Shown here: one piece after another, positions 52,233-62,477 of the stretch
Layout: every line of letters begins with the position of its first letter
How positions within the stretch are numbered: position 1 is the first letter of the stretch
NCBI RefSeq assembly: GCF_027531545.1
Contig: NZ_JAPZSC010000016.1
Span: forward strand, 124,001-188,000
Source of the DNA: Silanimonas sp.
Lineage (GTDB): Bacteria > Pseudomonadota > Gammaproteobacteria > Xanthomonadales > Xanthomonadaceae
Direction: 5' to 3'
Length of the DNA stretch: 64,000 nt
Made by a program: the position numbers and the translations under genes
Notes under the pieces: generated by a model
The model's database searches: none
Told to the model about the DNA's origin: nothing
Seen by the model: only the letters and a program-made list of their open reading frames with translations

Positions 52233-54067
52233 TGAACGCCCCCGACACGCTCACCCTCGACCAGCCGCCGCCGGCCTTCGAAGCCGCGCTGAAGGTGCTG
52301 CATCGCCTTGCGCAGCGCGACGACGAGGACGTGCCGGGCCGGCTGCTGGAGATCACGGCGGAAACGCTCGGCGTGGCGCGGGCCAGCCTGTGGGCGTTGA
52401 CGCCTGGGCGGCGCTCCATTCGTTGCCGCGCGATGTTCGAGCAAGGGCAGGGCATGCTTACCCCCGAGATCGAGCTGGCCTGCGATGCGGCACCGGCCTA
52501 CTTCCAAGCCATCGAAGGCCTGCTGGTGCTGGCCGCCGAGGACGCGCAGCGCGATCCGCGCACCGTCGAGCTCGCCGAGGGCTACCTGAAGCCGCTCGGC
52601 ATCGGGGCCATCCTCGACGTGCCGATCTGCGAATTCGGCGAGATCGTCGGCGTGCTCTGCCTGGAGCACCTCGGTCCGCCGCGGCGTTGGAGCGGCGCCG
52701 AGCGCCTGTTCGTCACCTCGCTCTCCGGCATCTTGTCGCAGCGGCATGACCGCTTGCGCATGGCCGCGACCGAAGACGAGCGCAAGCGGCAACTGCTGTT
52801 CGATGCCGCCACCGGCCTGGCCGGGCGAAGCCTGTTCATCGACCGTCTGGCGCATGCCGTCGCCGAGTTGCCCGCGGGCCACGACCTCGCTGTGCTCGCC
52901 CTCGACCTCGAGCGCCTGCGCAGTCTCGCGCACCGCTATGGCGGCAATTTCGCCGACAGCGTGATGGCCGAGGGCGCGGCGCGCATCGGCCAGGTGGTGC
53001 CGGCCGCCCGCTGTGGCCGCATCGCCGATGACACCTTCGCGCTGTGGGTGTCCGGGGATCGAGCGCAGGGCCTGGCCACGCGCCTCGCGGGGCGCCTGCA
53101 GCGCGCGCTCGCGCTGCCGATGGCGGCACCGGACGGCGACAGCCTGGAGTTCAGCACCGCGGTGGGCATCGTCCCCGGCGCTCGCGCCGAGCCCGACGCC
53201 GACCGCCTGCTGCGCGATGCGCTCACCGCGGCGTTCAGCGCGGCGCGCAAGGGCCGCGGGCGCGTCGAGGTGGTGTGGCCCGACGTGCGCAACGAATTGC
53301 AGAGTTCGCTCGAGCTCGAGCGGGAAGTCCGGCGCGCCGCGGACGCCCGCGAGTTCACGTTCCGCCTGCAACCGATCGTCGACCTCGTGACGGGACGCGC
53401 CGTCGGTGCCGAGGCGCTGATGCGCTGGCCGCGCGAGGGTCGCGACGTGCCGCCGTCCGACTTCGTGCCCCTGCTGGAAGACAGCGGCCTGATCGCGCAG
53501 GTGCACATGGGCCTGCTGCGTGACCTTTTCGCCTGGGCGCGTGAGACGTCGCTGCTCGAACGCCGCCCTGGCTTCCAGCTGCACGTGAACTTCTCGCCGG
53601 TGCAGCTGCAGTCGCCGGGCTTCGTCGAGGAACTGCGCGACACCGCAAGGGCCTACGGCGTGGAGGGCTTGCTGGTCTGCGAGATCACCGAGAACACCCT
53701 GTTCTCCAGCGGCGAAGATGCGGCGTCGACCTTGCGCTACCTCGCCGAGATGGGCATCCCGGTGTCGCTCGACGATTTCGGCACCGGCTTCGCTTCGCTC
53801 ACCCACCTGATCGACCTGCCGCTGCATGGCCTGAAGATCGACCGCAGCTTCTGCCTGCGCTGCGCCGAGGATGCGAAGGCGCGGGCCGTGGTCGCCGGCT
53901 TGCTCGGCTTGGCCAAGCACCTCGGCCTCGACGTGGTGGCCGAAGGCGTGGAGACCGACGCGCAGCGCGCCTTGCTGGTCTCGCTGGGCGCCACCGTGGC
54001 GCAGGGCTACCTCTTCGACCGCGCGCTCGACCTGGAACCCTTCGCGCAGCGCTGGCTGTGCGACTGA
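52232..54067 (+). CDS. GAF-GGDEF-EAL protein, likely c-di-GMP phosphodiesterase
   Basis: 611 residues: a GAF-like sensor (about 15-175), a degenerate GGDEF domain (about 190-345, with IADDT in place of GGDEF, so no cyclase expected) and an EAL domain (about 360-605). The EAL catalytic set is intact: [43 protein letters not shown] and QGYLF. This predicts hydrolysis of c-di-GMP, possibly controlled by the GAF ligand and by GTP binding to the inactive GGDEF. It starts at the stop of the methyltransferase (TGATGA). Confidence 0.92.
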   Translation: MNAPDTLTLDQPPPAFEAALKVLHRLAQRDDEDVPGRLLEITAETLGVARASLWALTPGRRSIRCRAMFEQGQGMLTPEIELACDAAPAYFQAIEGLLVLAAEDAQRDPRTVELAEGYLKPLGIGAILDVPICEFGEIVGVLCLEHLGPPRRWSGAERLFVTSLSGILSQRHDRLRMAATEDERKRQLLFDAATGLAGRSLFIDRLAHAVAELPAGHDLAVLALDLERLRSLAHRYGGNFADSVMAEGAARIGQVVPAARCGRIADDTFALWVSGDRAQGLATRLAGRLQRALALPMAAPDGDSLEFSTAVGIVPGARAEPDADRLLRDALTAAFSAARKGRGRVEVVWPDVRNELQSSLELEREVRRAADAREFTFRLQPIVDLVTGRAVGAEALMRWPREGRDVPPSDFVPLLEDSGLIAQVHMGLLRDLFAWARETSLLERRPGFQLHVNFSPVQLQSPGFVEELRDTARAYGVEGLLVCEITENTLFSSGEDAASTLRYLAEMGIPVSLDDFGTGFASLTHLIDLPLHGLKIDRSFCLRCAEDAKARAVVAGLLGLAKHLGLDVVAEGVETDAQRALLVSLGATVAQGYLFDRALDLEPFAQRWLCD

Positions 54068-54077
54068 TGGAGCGTTA

Positions 54078-54953
54078 ATGAGCACCCTGCACGACATCGA
54101 TCCCATCGCGGTTTCCCTGCCGCTCTGGCCGCACGGCATCCACTGGTACGGCCTGATGTACGTGCTGGCCTTCGCCGCCGCGTGGTGGCTGGGCCAACGG
54201 CGCCTCCGCGCCGGGCGCTTGCCGGGCATCGACGAGAACGCCTACGGCGACCTGTTGTTCTACGGGATGCTCGGCGTGCTGCTGGGCGGGCGCATCGGCT
54301 ACGTGCTGTTCTACGACCTGCCGGCTTTCCTCGCCGACCCGTTGGTGTTGTTCAACGTGCGCGGTGGCGGCATGAGCTTCCATGGCGGGCTGCTCGGCGT
54401 GATGGCCGCCGGATGGTGGTGGTGCCGCAAGCACCGGATGCACTGGTTCGACGTGATGGATTTCGTCGCGCCGCTGGTGCCCTTGGGCCTCGGGTTCGGG
54501 CGCATCGGCAACTGGATCGGCGGCGAGCTGTGGGGGCGCGTCACCGACTCGCCGCTCGGCGTCGTCTTCCCGCGCGCACTCCCGGCGGAATACGCCAACC
54601 TGCCGGTCGAGCAGCTGCGCGTGCTGCATGCGCAGGGCGTGCTCGAGCCGTTTGCGCGCTATCCGTCGCAGCTGCTGCAGGCGCTGCTCGAGGGGCTGGT
54701 GATGTTCGCGGTGCTGTGGTGGTTCAGCGCGAAGCCGCGGCCGCGCTTCGCGGTGTCCGGCATGTTCGCCCTGCTGTACGGCGTGTTCCGCATCGTCGCC
54801 GAGTTCTTCCGCCAGCCCGACGCTCAGTACGGCTACCTGGCCTTCGGCTGGCTGACGATGGGCATGGTGCTGAGCCTGCCGCTGGTGGCGATCGGACTGG
54901 TGTTCCTGTGGCGATCGCGCACGGCGCCGACGCTGGCGAAGGAGGGCGCGTGA
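54078..54953 (+). CDS. lgt: Prolipoprotein diacylglyceryl transferase
   Basis: 291 residues with about seven membrane helices, the HGG motif (FHGGLLG) and the family signature [14 protein letters not shown], plus the Arg/Tyr-rich essential segments near the N-terminus ([20 protein letters not shown]). It transfers diacylglycerol from phosphatidylglycerol to the lipobox cysteine. TGGAG is five bases before ATG 54078. Its stop overlaps the thyA start by 1 bp (TGATG). Confidence 0.96.
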   Translation: MSTLHDIDPIAVSLPLWPHGIHWYGLMYVLAFAAAWWLGQRRLRAGRLPGIDENAYGDLLFYGMLGVLLGGRIGYVLFYDLPAFLADPLVLFNVRGGGMSFHGGLLGVMAAGWWWCRKHRMHWFDVMDFVAPLVPLGLGFGRIGNWIGGELWGRVTDSPLGVVFPRALPAEYANLPVEQLRVLHAQGVLEPFARYPSQLLQALLEGLVMFAVLWWFSAKPRPRFAVSGMFALLYGVFRIVAEFFRQPDAQYGYLAFGWLTMGMVLSLPLVAIGLVFLWRSRTAPTLAKEGA

Positions 54954-55747
54954 TGCAGGCCTACCATGACCTTCTCACCCACGCGATGGCGAACGGCGCC
55001 ACCAAGACCGACCGCACCGGCACCGGCACGCGCAGCGTGTTCGGCGCGCAGATGCGTTTCGACCTCGCCGCCGGCTTTCCGCTGGTCACCACGAAGAAGG
55101 TGCACTGGAAGTCGGTGGTGCACGAGCTGTTGTGGTTCCTTAAGGGCGAAACCAACATCGCCTACCTGAAGGAACACAAGGTCGGCATCTGGGACGAATG
55201 GGCCAATGCGGACGGCGAACTGGGGCCGGTGTACGGCAAGCAGTGGCGCAGCTGGGCCGCGCCCGACGGCACGGTAATCGACCAGATCAGCGACGTGATC
55301 GCGCAGATCCGCAAGAACCCCGACTCGCGCCGCCTGATCGTCAGCGCCTGGAACGTGGCCGACCTGCCGCAGATGGCCCTGATGCCTTGCCACGCGCTGT
55401 TCCAGTTCTACGTGGCCGACGGCAAGTTGAGCTGCCAGCTCTACCAGCGCTCGGCCGACCTCTTCCTCGGCGTGCCGTTCAACATCGCCAGCTACGCGTT
55501 GCTGACGCAGATGATCGCGCATGCCTGCGACCTCGGCCTCGGCGATTTCGTCTGGACCGGCGGCGATTGCCACATCTACTCGAACCACGTCGACCAGGTG
55601 AACGAGCAGCTCTCGCGCGACCATCGCGCGCTGCCCACCGTGCGCCTCAACCCCGAAGTGCGCGACGTGCTGGCCTTCCGCTACGAGGACATCGAACTCG
55701 TCGGCTACGACCCGCATCCGGCCATCAAGGCGCCGGTGGCGGTGTGA
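54953..55747 (+). CDS. thyA: Thymidylate synthase
   Basis: 264 residues with the catalytic Cys146 in [10 protein letters not shown], the dUMP/folate-binding [20 protein letters not shown] (as [11 protein letters not shown]) and [13 protein letters not shown]. It makes dTMP from dUMP using methylene-tetrahydrofolate, producing dihydrofolate that the next gene's product recycles. lgt-thyA-folA is a common conserved order in gammaproteobacteria. GAAGGAGG precedes the start. Confidence 0.98.
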   Translation: MQAYHDLLTHAMANGATKTDRTGTGTRSVFGAQMRFDLAAGFPLVTTKKVHWKSVVHELLWFLKGETNIAYLKEHKVGIWDEWANADGELGPVYGKQWRSWAAPDGTVIDQISDVIAQIRKNPDSRRLIVSAWNVADLPQMALMPCHALFQFYVADGKLSCQLYQRSADLFLGVPFNIASYALLTQMIAHACDLGLGDFVWTGGDCHIYSNHVDQVNEQLSRDHRALPTVRLNPEVRDVLAFRYEDIELVGYDPHPAIKAPVAV

Positions 55748-56286
55748 GCGGCGTGGATATCGCGCTCGTCGCGGCACTGGACCGCGACTTCGCCATCGGC
55801 CGCGGCAATGCCCTGCCGTGGTCGCTGCCGGACGACCTGAAGCGCTTCAAGGCTTTGACGCTGGGCCACCCCATCCTGATGGGGCGGAAGACCGCCGAGT
55901 CGCTGGGGCGCGCGCTTCCGGGGCGCCGCAACCTCGTGATGACACGCTCCGGCCGCGTGCCCTTCGAAGGCATGGAGGCCGTGGATTCGATCGATGAGGC
56001 CTTGGCACGCATCGCCACGCCGGCGGGAGCGGACTCGGGCGTGCTGATGGTCATCGGCGGCGGCGAGGTCTACGCACAGGCGCTGCCGCTGGCCTCGCGC
56101 CTGCACCTCACCTGGGTCGATACGCGCGTCGAGGGCGCCGATGCCTGGTTTCCGCGTTTCGATCCCGCCGCTTGGACGATGACCGACAGCGAATCGCACG
56201 CCGCCGACGCGCGGCATACCCTCGCGTTCCGTTTCGCGGATTACCTCAGGCTTCCGGTGGATCGCGCGACAAGCGTTGGCGCATGA
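55744..56286 (+). CDS. folA: Dihydrofolate reductase
   Basis: 180 residues, slightly longer than E. coli FolA. The active-site segment is [18 protein letters not shown] (Trp and Asp of the folate site), with [10 protein letters not shown] as the NADPH loop and [15 protein letters not shown] later. The start is GTG at 55744, overlapping the thyA stop as GTGA; an alternative GTG lies at 55753. The 3-prime end overlaps the convergent LtaS-type gene by 41 bp. Confidence 0.95.
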   Translation: MSGVDIALVAALDRDFAIGRGNALPWSLPDDLKRFKALTLGHPILMGRKTAESLGRALPGRRNLVMTRSGRVPFEGMEAVDSIDEALARIATPAGADSGVLMVIGGGEVYAQALPLASRLHLTWVDTRVEGADAWFPRFDPAAWTMTDSESHAADARHTLAFRFADYLRLPVDRATSVGA

Positions 56287-58039
56287 CTTCGTCGAGGATG
56301 GCATCGCCGTCCGTTGGTGCCTCCCCGACCCAGCCCGTGTCGTCGCCATCCAGTCGCAAGCGGTAGGTCCCGCCGTTCTGCATCACGCGCAGTTCGTTGC
56401 GGAGTCGCGGACGCGCGTACACAACCACGTCCGCAGGACGCGGAACGGGTCCCAGCATCCGCCCCTGCCAAGACGTCCGGCAATCCCTGCTTTCGATCAG
56501 GGCGCGCAACGACGGCAGCAGGTCGGTCTGCTGGTAGGGGCCTGGCGCCGCGCCGCCCGGCGTGGCGCCGACGCCCAGAACGAAGGCGGGAACCCGTGAT
56601 GCGGAGGACTCGCCGAACCGCCGCGCCTCGTCCGCGCGGATGGGGGTCATCGCGCGATGGTCGCCCAACACCACGACGGTGCCGGTCTCCAGCACGCCAC
56701 GGGCGTCGAGTGCTTCCAGCAGGCGATCCACTTCGCGATCCATCCGGCGGAGCGCCGCCGCCTCGCCGGCCTCGTCCGGATCGGTGTGGTCGGTGTCGAC
56801 GAACGGTGGGTGCGTGCCGACCGTCAACAGCGTCGCCATGAACGGGCCGGGCGGGCGCTCGTGGTCGAACCACGCCAGGAAGCGGTCAACGAGGGCGCGA
56901 TCGCTGGCGGCCTCGAAGGGCCCGCGCGGCATGTCGACATAGGCTGGGTGCTCGCTACCCTCGACGGCGTCGATGCCGATCTGGGTCATGACGGCGGCCC
57001 GCTCGCCGAAGTGCAAGGCCCCCGTCGTGGCGAATCGGGTCTGCCAGCCACGCATGGCAAGCCCGCGGTGGAAGTCGGCGTCGACGTCACTGAAGGCCAG
57101 CGCACCCCAGGAGCGATGGCTGGGGATCGGAACCCGACCGTTGAGAATGGCGATCAGGGCCGCCTCGGTCGAATAGCTGTTGGCGACGAAGTCCGGGAAC
57201 CATCGGCCGCGTTGCGCCTAGGCATCAAGCCGTGGCGTCGCATCGTCGAGGCCGGAGAACAGCGCGCTGTGGTGTAGCGACCACGATTCGAGCACCACGA
57301 CGATGATGGATTGCGGCGCGGCCCCGGCGGGCAGTGCCTCGCAGCGGGGGGCGGGTTCGGGCAGGGCGCGGATGCGCCGCGCGATGGCCCTCGAGTGGTG
57401 GCGCAGGCCGGAATCGATGCCTTGGATGGCAACGACGTTGCCGAGGAAGGCGGTATCCGTGTAGTCGAGCGGCGGCGTGCGAAAGCCGACGAGCATGGCC
57501 AGCCCGGCGACGGCCGCGGCGACCCCGGCAGGCCACCGAGCGCGCTCCGGTGGCGTCGGCAGCAGCGCGAACCCGAAACCCGCCAGCGCGAGCGCCAGCC
57601 CGCCTGCGGCGAGCAATCCCTCCCGGTTCTGCAGATAGGGGAGCGCCATGTCGGCGATGGCGCCGACTTCGCCGCCGTAGTTCAGCAGGTCGGTGAGCAG
57701 CAAGCGATGGCCGAGCGTCGCCATCGTCCCGACGTCGACCGCCATGGCCACCGACAGCAGGGCCAGGATCGTGAAGGCGACGATGCGGACGATCCTCGCA
57801 CGCCCTATCCAGGGCAGGGCTGCGCACACCGCCAGGGCGAAGGCCAGAAGGGGGAGGTCGGTATGCAGCGCCATGTCGACGAAGCAGCCTTGGCAGTCGA
57901 CGTAGGCGCCGCGCTGCGCGTCGAGGCTCTGGCCGCGCAGCTGCGACAGCAGCAGCAGCCCCGCGGTGCCCGCGACCGCCGCGACCCACGGACGGCCGGC
58001 TCGACTCCATCCACGCAGGCGGCGCAGCAGCGACGCCAA
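56246..58039 (-). pseudogene. LtaS-type sulfatase-fold phosphotransferase, interrupted by one in-frame amber codon
   Basis: One reading frame of 598 codons, broken only by TAG at codon 274 (57218-57220). The first part has about five membrane helices and the metal-binding VVLESWS; directly after the stop, still in frame, come AQRGRWFPDF, the nucleophile region NSYSTEAA, then the His/Asp block VVVLGDHRAMTP. These match the LTA synthase/OpgB-like family of periplasmic phosphotransferases. No frameshift is needed. It follows apaH after 3 bp and ends inside folA. A recent nonsense mutation (a Leu TTG to TAG change would suffice), a sequencing error or read-through are all possible. Confidence 0.85.
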
Positions 58040-58042
58040 GCC

Positions 58043-58885
58043 TCAGTCCTCGGCCTTCGGCGCACCGACGACAACGCGCCCCGGCACCTGGTGCACGCGC
58101 GGTTCCGGCCCGAGTTCGAGCGCGGTGAGCTTGCCGCCCCACACGGCGCCGGTGTCGAGGCCGTGCACGCCGAGGCCCTGGAACAGGCCGAGCGTGCTCC
58201 AGTGGCCGAACACCACCGGCATCTCCCGCTCGACGGTGCCCGGCACCGAGAACCACGGGTAGAGGCCGGGTTTCTGCGTGCCGGGGCGTCCCTTCTCCTC
58301 GAAGGCGATGCGGCCGGCGGTGGTGCAGTAGCGCATGCGCGTGAAGATGTTGATGATCGCGCGCCAACGGTCGACGCCTTCGAGCTTCGGCGTCCAGTTC
58401 GGCTTGTCGCCGTACATGTTCTTCAGCAGGCGTGCGCCGCCTTCGCCCTGCAGTCGCTCTTCGACCTCGCGCGCCCGTGCTTCAGCGATCCGGACCGTCC
58501 ACTTCGGGCCGAGGCCGGCGTGGACCATGGCGAAGCCCAGCTCGCGGTCGACGTGCATCAGCTTCTGCGCGCGCAGCCACTCGATCAGCGTCGCCGCGTC
58601 GTCGTCGAACAGCACGCGCTGCAGGTCGGGGTTCACCCGGCGCTGTTCGTCCGGACGGCGACCGGCGATAGCCAGCAGCGAGAGGTCGTGGTTGCCGAGA
58701 GTCACCACGATGTGTTCGCGGATCGAATGCAGCAGCTTGAGCGTTTCCAGCGACTGCCCGCCACGATTGACGAGATCGCCGCAGAACCACAGGCGGTCCT
58801 TCGCCGGGTCGAAGCGGATCGCTTCGAGCAGGCGCAGCAGGATGTCGTGGCAGCCCTGGAGGTCGCCGATGGCGTAGGTCGCCAT
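58043..58885 (-). CDS. apaH: Symmetrical diadenosine tetraphosphatase
   Basis: 280 residues. Metallophosphatase motifs: IGDLQGCHD, FCGDLVNRGG, TLGNHD and VHAGLGP at the usual spacing, then FGHWSTLG. It hydrolyses Ap4A symmetrically to two ADP and also acts in RNA decapping. Its ATG overlaps the apaG stop by one base. Part of the conserved lptD-surA-pdxA-ksgA-apaG-apaH unit. Confidence 0.97.
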   Translation of the reverse strand: MATYAIGDLQGCHDILLRLLEAIRFDPAKDRLWFCGDLVNRGGQSLETLKLLHSIREHIVVTLGNHDLSLLAIAGRRPDEQRRVNPDLQRVLFDDDAATLIEWLRAQKLMHVDRELGFAMVHAGLGPKWTVRIAEARAREVEERLQGEGGARLLKNMYGDKPNWTPKLEGVDRWRAIINIFTRMRYCTTAGRIAFEEKGRPGTQKPGLYPWFSVPGTVEREMPVVFGHWSTLGLFQGLGVHGLDTGAVWGGKLTALELGPEPRVHQVPGRVVVGAPKAED

Positions 58886-59265
58886 CAGTGAAGCGTCCGC
58901 GGGATGCTGAGCGCGAAAGGCGCGATCTCGGCGTCGAACTCGGTGCCGTCGTCGGCGAGCATCTGGTAGCTGCCGCGCATCTGGCCGCAGAAGGTCTCGA
59001 GCACGGCGCCCGAGGTGTACTCGAATTCGCCACCGGGCTTGAGCCAGGGCTGCTGCCCCACCACGCCTTCGCCCGCCACCTCCTGCACCTTGCCGTTCGC
59101 GTCGGTGATCAGCCAGCGGCGCGACAGAAGGCGCGCCGGCACGTCGCCAGTGTTGGCGATGCGGATCGTGTACGCGAACACGTAGCGGCCTTCGTCAGGC
59201 GCGCTCTGTTCGTCGAGGAAGCGGGTGGCGACGGCCACCGCGATGGCATAACGGGGGTTGGGCAT
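58885..59265 (-). CDS. apaG: ApaG (DUF525) protein
   Basis: 126 residues of one fibronectin-III-like beta sandwich, with [20 protein letters not shown] and the glycine-rich [22 protein letters not shown] (read as GEGVVGQQP and [12 protein letters not shown]). Role unclear; co-conserved with ApaH and KsgA. It lies 13 bp after ksgA. Confidence 0.97.
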   Translation of the reverse strand: MPNPRYAIAVAVATRFLDEQSAPDEGRYVFAYTIRIANTGDVPARLLSRRWLITDANGKVQEVAGEGVVGQQPWLKPGGEFEYTSGAVLETFCGQMRGSYQMLADDGTEFDAEIAPFALSIPRTLH

Positions 59266-59278
59266 GCCGGGATTTTAC

Positions 59279-60109
59279 TTAAAGCGCGTCGGCTTCCGGG
59301 GGTTGGATGCCGGCGTCGATCAGCTGGTTCGACAGCGTGACGTAGGCCTCCACCGCAACCGCCTCGGCGCGCGCGCCCGGATCGATGCCGGCGGCGCGGA
59401 TGGCGTCGGCGTCGCAGACGGTCGAGAGTGAATTCCGCAGCGTCTTGCGCCGCTGAGAGAACGCCGCGGCGACGGTCCGCGCGAAATGCGCGGCGTCCTT
59501 CACGCCGGCCTCGCCCTGTGGACGCGGCACGAGGCGCACCACGGCCGAATCGACTTTCGGCGGCGGCGTGAAGGCGCCCGGCGGCACGTCGAACAGCGGC
59601 GTCACGCGGCACACCGCCTGCAGCATCACCGAGAGGCGGCCGTAGGTCTTGCTGCCGGGCTCGGCGGCCATCCGGTCGACGACCTCCTTTTGCAGCATGA
59701 AGTGCATGTCCTTCACAGCCTCCGCGTGTTCCATCACGTGGAAGAGGATCGGCGTGGAGATGTTGTAGGGCAGGTTGCCCACGAGGCGCAGCGGGCCCTC
59801 GACGTCGTGGCCGTGGCCGAGCTTGCCGAAGTCCACCTTCAGCACGTCGCGGTGGACGATGGTGAGCTTGCCGTGCTTCGCGCCTTCTTCCGCCAAGGGC
59901 ACGATCAGGTCGCGGTCGAATTCGATGACGGTGAGCTCGCCGTGGGCGCGCAGCAGCGGGAAGGTGAGGGCGCCGCCGCCGGGGCCGATCTCGACGATGA
60001 ATTCGCCCGGTTTCGGGGCCACCGCGCGGATGATCTTTTCGACGATGCCGGGGCTCGACAGGAAATGCTGGCCGAGCTGCTTCTTGTGGCGGTGGGCGTC
60101 GAGGCTCAT
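59279..60109 (-). CDS. ksgA: 16S rRNA dimethyladenosine transferase
   Basis: 276 residues. N-terminal KKQLGQHFL, SAM loop VEIGPGGGALTFPLL, and the catalytic NLPYN (NxPY motif) in LVGNLPYNISTPILF. It dimethylates two adjacent adenines near the 3-prime end of 16S rRNA. Slightly longer N-terminus than E. coli KsgA. It lies 13 bp after pdxA. Confidence 0.97.
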   Translation of the reverse strand: MSLDAHRHKKQLGQHFLSSPGIVEKIIRAVAPKPGEFIVEIGPGGGALTFPLLRAHGELTVIEFDRDLIVPLAEEGAKHGKLTIVHRDVLKVDFGKLGHGHDVEGPLRLVGNLPYNISTPILFHVMEHAEAVKDMHFMLQKEVVDRMAAEPGSKTYGRLSVMLQAVCRVTPLFDVPPGAFTPPPKVDSAVVRLVPRPQGEAGVKDAAHFARTVAAAFSQRRKTLRNSLSTVCDADAIRAAGIDPGARAEAVAVEAYVTLSNQLIDAGIQPPEADAL

Positions 60110-60122
60110 GGGGCGTATCGGC

Positions 60123-61112
60123 TCAGTGCGTGTGGCGCGCAGCGGCGCGATGGCGGGCGAGGTCGGCGCACAGCGCCGCGGCGTGCTGCAGGCTGGAGGG
60201 GTCGGCGATACCGCGGCCGGCGAGGTCGAGCGCGGTGCCGTGGTCGACGGCGACGCGCGGGAAGGGCAGGCCCAGCGTGATGTTCACCGCGTCCTCGAAG
60301 CCGCTGGCCTTGAGCACCGGCAGGCCCTGGTCGTGGTACATCGCGACGACGGCGTCGAAGTGGCCGAGATGCTGTGGCAGGAAGGCTGTGTCGGCCGGCA
60401 GCGGGCCTTCCAACTGGAGGCCTTCCGCGCGCAGCCGTTCGAGCACGGGGATGATCACGTCGATCTCCTCGCGCCCCATCTCGCCCGATTCGCCGGCATG
60501 CGGGTTCAGGCCGAGCACGCGCAGGCGCGGGTTGGCGATGCCGAACGAATCTCGAAGTGCAGCGGCAGTAATGCGCAGCACGCGCTCGAGGCCGGCTGCG
60601 GTGATGGCATCGGGCACCGCGCGCAGCGGCAGGTGGGTGGTGGCCAGCGCCACGCGCAGGCGCGGGTTGGCCAGCATCATCACCACGTCGGTCCCGGCCA
60701 CTTCGGCGAGCAGCTCCGTCGTGCCGGTGTAGGCGATGCCGCCGCGGTTGATGGCGGCCTTGTGCACCGGGCCGGTCACGAGGCCATCGACCGTGCCGGC
60801 CAGCGCGTCGCGAGCGGCGGCCTTCAGTGCGCCGATGACCGCCGAGGCGTTGGCCGGGTCGGCGTGGCCGAAGCGCACCGGTGCGGCATTGCGATGTTGG
60901 ACCAGCGCGAGCTCGCCCGGTCCGGCGTCCGCTGAAGCGTCGCGCAGGCGGAGCGGCAACCCGAGCGAATGCGCGGCGGCGAGCAGGGTGTCGCCGTCGC
61001 CGTAGGCGACCAGCTGGGCGTCACGTGAGGCTTGGGCGATCCGGACGCAGAGTTCCGGACCGATGCCGGCCGGCTCGCCGGGGATCAGCGCGAGCCGGGG
61101 CGCGGTGGGCAT
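60123..61112 (-). CDS. pdxA: 4-hydroxythreonine-4-phosphate dehydrogenase
   Basis: 329 residues with LIPGEPAGIGPELCVRIAQ at the N-terminus, the metal-binding His residues in VTGPVHKAAINRGG, LGLNPHAGESG and MYHDQGLPVLKASGF, and a closing VDHGTALDLAGRG. It catalyses a step of pyridoxal phosphate synthesis. Usual PdxA signature is GDPAGIGPE; here the Asp is Glu (GEPAGIGPE), a known natural variant. It follows surA after 4 bp. Confidence 0.96.
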   Translation of the reverse strand: MPTAPRLALIPGEPAGIGPELCVRIAQASRDAQLVAYGDGDTLLAAAHSLGLPLRLRDASADAGPGELALVQHRNAAPVRFGHADPANASAVIGALKAAARDALAGTVDGLVTGPVHKAAINRGGIAYTGTTELLAEVAGTDVVMMLANPRLRVALATTHLPLRAVPDAITAAGLERVLRITAAALRDSFGIANPRLRVLGLNPHAGESGEMGREEIDVIIPVLERLRAEGLQLEGPLPADTAFLPQHLGHFDAVVAMYHDQGLPVLKASGFEDAVNITLGLPFPRVAVDHGTALDLAGRGIADPSSLQHAAALCADLARHRAAARHTH

Positions 61113-61116
61113 CGGC

Positions 61117-62439
61117 TCAGGCGCCGAGGCGCGACTCGACGTAGGCGTCGGCGCGGAGCTGGCGCAGGAAGCGCTCGAACTCGTCCTGCGCCTTGCGCTC
61201 GCCGATCTGCTGGCGGGCGCGCTGGCGGCGGTTCTCGTCGGTGACGTCCTGCTGGCGCTCGGCGATGCGACGGACCACGTGCCAGCCGGCTTCGGTGCGG
61301 AACACGGCCGAGAGCTGGCCGTCCTGCAGCGACTGCACCTGCTGGGTCACGGCGGGGCCGAAGGTCTCGCCGCTGAACCAGTCGAGACGACCGCCGCGAT
61401 TGCGGCTGAAGGTGTCATCGGAGTTCTCGCGGGCGATCTTGGCGAAATCCTCGCCGGACTCGATGCGCGTGCGCAGCTCGTCGATCTTGCGGCGCGCGGC
61501 CTCTTCACCGACGACGTCGTTCACCGCCACCAGCAGGTGGTCGGCCTGGTACTCGGTGACCGTCTGCGGGCCCGACTCGCGGACGCCGACCAGTTGCACC
61601 ATCTGGAAGCCGCTCGGGCCGCGGATCGGCGCAGTGTACTGGCCGGGCTGCAGGCCCTGGATCAGCTCGGCAAAGCGCGGCGGGATGCTGTTCGCCTCGC
61701 GCCAGCCGAGGTCGCCGCCCTCGAGGGCATTGCGGTCGTCGGAATAGCGGATGGCGGCGGCGCGGAAGTCGATTTCGCCCCGGTCCATCAGCGCCTTGAT
61801 GCCGTTGATCTTCTGCTCGGCTGTGGCCACCTGCTCCGGCGTGGCGCCGTCCGGCAGGGCGACCAGCAGGTTGGCGAGCTGGAATTCGGTGCTGTCGACG
61901 TTGCGCAGTGCCAGGAATTGGTCGATTTCCGATTCGCTGATCACCACGCGGCTCTGCACCACGCGCTGCTGCAGGCGGCGCATCTGCAGCTCCTCGCGGA
62001 CGCTGCGGCGGTAGTCGTCGAAGCTGAGTCCGCCGCCTTCGATCTGCGCACGCATCTGCTCGATGCTGACGCCCGACTGGCCGGCGATGCTCTGCAGGGT
62101 CTGGTTGAGCTCGGTATCGCCGATGCGGATGCCGGTGCTCTCGGCGCGCGCGACTTGCAGGCGCATGAGCACCAGGCGGTCCAGCACCTGCCGTTGCAGC
62201 ACATTCTCCGGTGGGAGTTGCGCTTCACGGCCTTGGTACTGGTTACGCACGTTGGCGACGGCGCGGTCGAGCTCGGACTTCAGGATCACGTCCTCGTCGA
62301 CGACGGCCACGATGCTGTCCACGCTGCCACTGCTGGCCCCCGGGCCGGCGAGCAGCTGGGCGCGGGCGGGTGCGGCGAACGCGAGGGCGGCGGCCAGAAG
62401 GCCGGTGAACGCGGGCTGGAGGAGCGAGGTCTTCGACAT
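61117..62439 (-). CDS. surA: Periplasmic chaperone SurA (peptidyl-prolyl isomerase)
   Basis: 440 residues: signal peptide (ending ARAQ), the N-terminal chaperone domain (VDSIVAVVDEDVILKSELD), two parvulin domains (about 190-290 and 300-400, the second with YSDDRNALEGGDLGW and the later FSRNRGGRLDWFSGE) and the final helix. It helps fold outer-membrane proteins, including LptD encoded just upstream. ATG 62439 places the signal peptide first. Confidence 0.95.
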   Translation of the reverse strand: MSKTSLLQPAFTGLLAAALAFAAPARAQLLAGPGASSGSVDSIVAVVDEDVILKSELDRAVANVRNQYQGREAQLPPENVLQRQVLDRLVLMRLQVARAESTGIRIGDTELNQTLQSIAGQSGVSIEQMRAQIEGGGLSFDDYRRSVREELQMRRLQQRVVQSRVVISESEIDQFLALRNVDSTEFQLANLLVALPDGATPEQVATAEQKINGIKALMDRGEIDFRAAAIRYSDDRNALEGGDLGWREANSIPPRFAELIQGLQPGQYTAPIRGPSGFQMVQLVGVRESGPQTVTEYQADHLLVAVNDVVGEEAARRKIDELRTRIESGEDFAKIARENSDDTFSRNRGGRLDWFSGETFGPAVTQQVQSLQDGQLSAVFRTEAGWHVVRRIAERQQDVTDENRRQRARQQIGERKAQDEFERFLRQLRADAYVESRLGA

Positions 62440-62477
62440 GGGGCTGGAACGGGCTCTGGCGCGCGGAAAGCGCTGGG

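Noticed and set aside
57218-57220. Two separate genes either side of the amber codon
   Set aside because: Both halves are in one frame, each lacks essential family parts, and the bases between the stop and the next ATG encode conserved LtaS-like sequence with the nucleophile.
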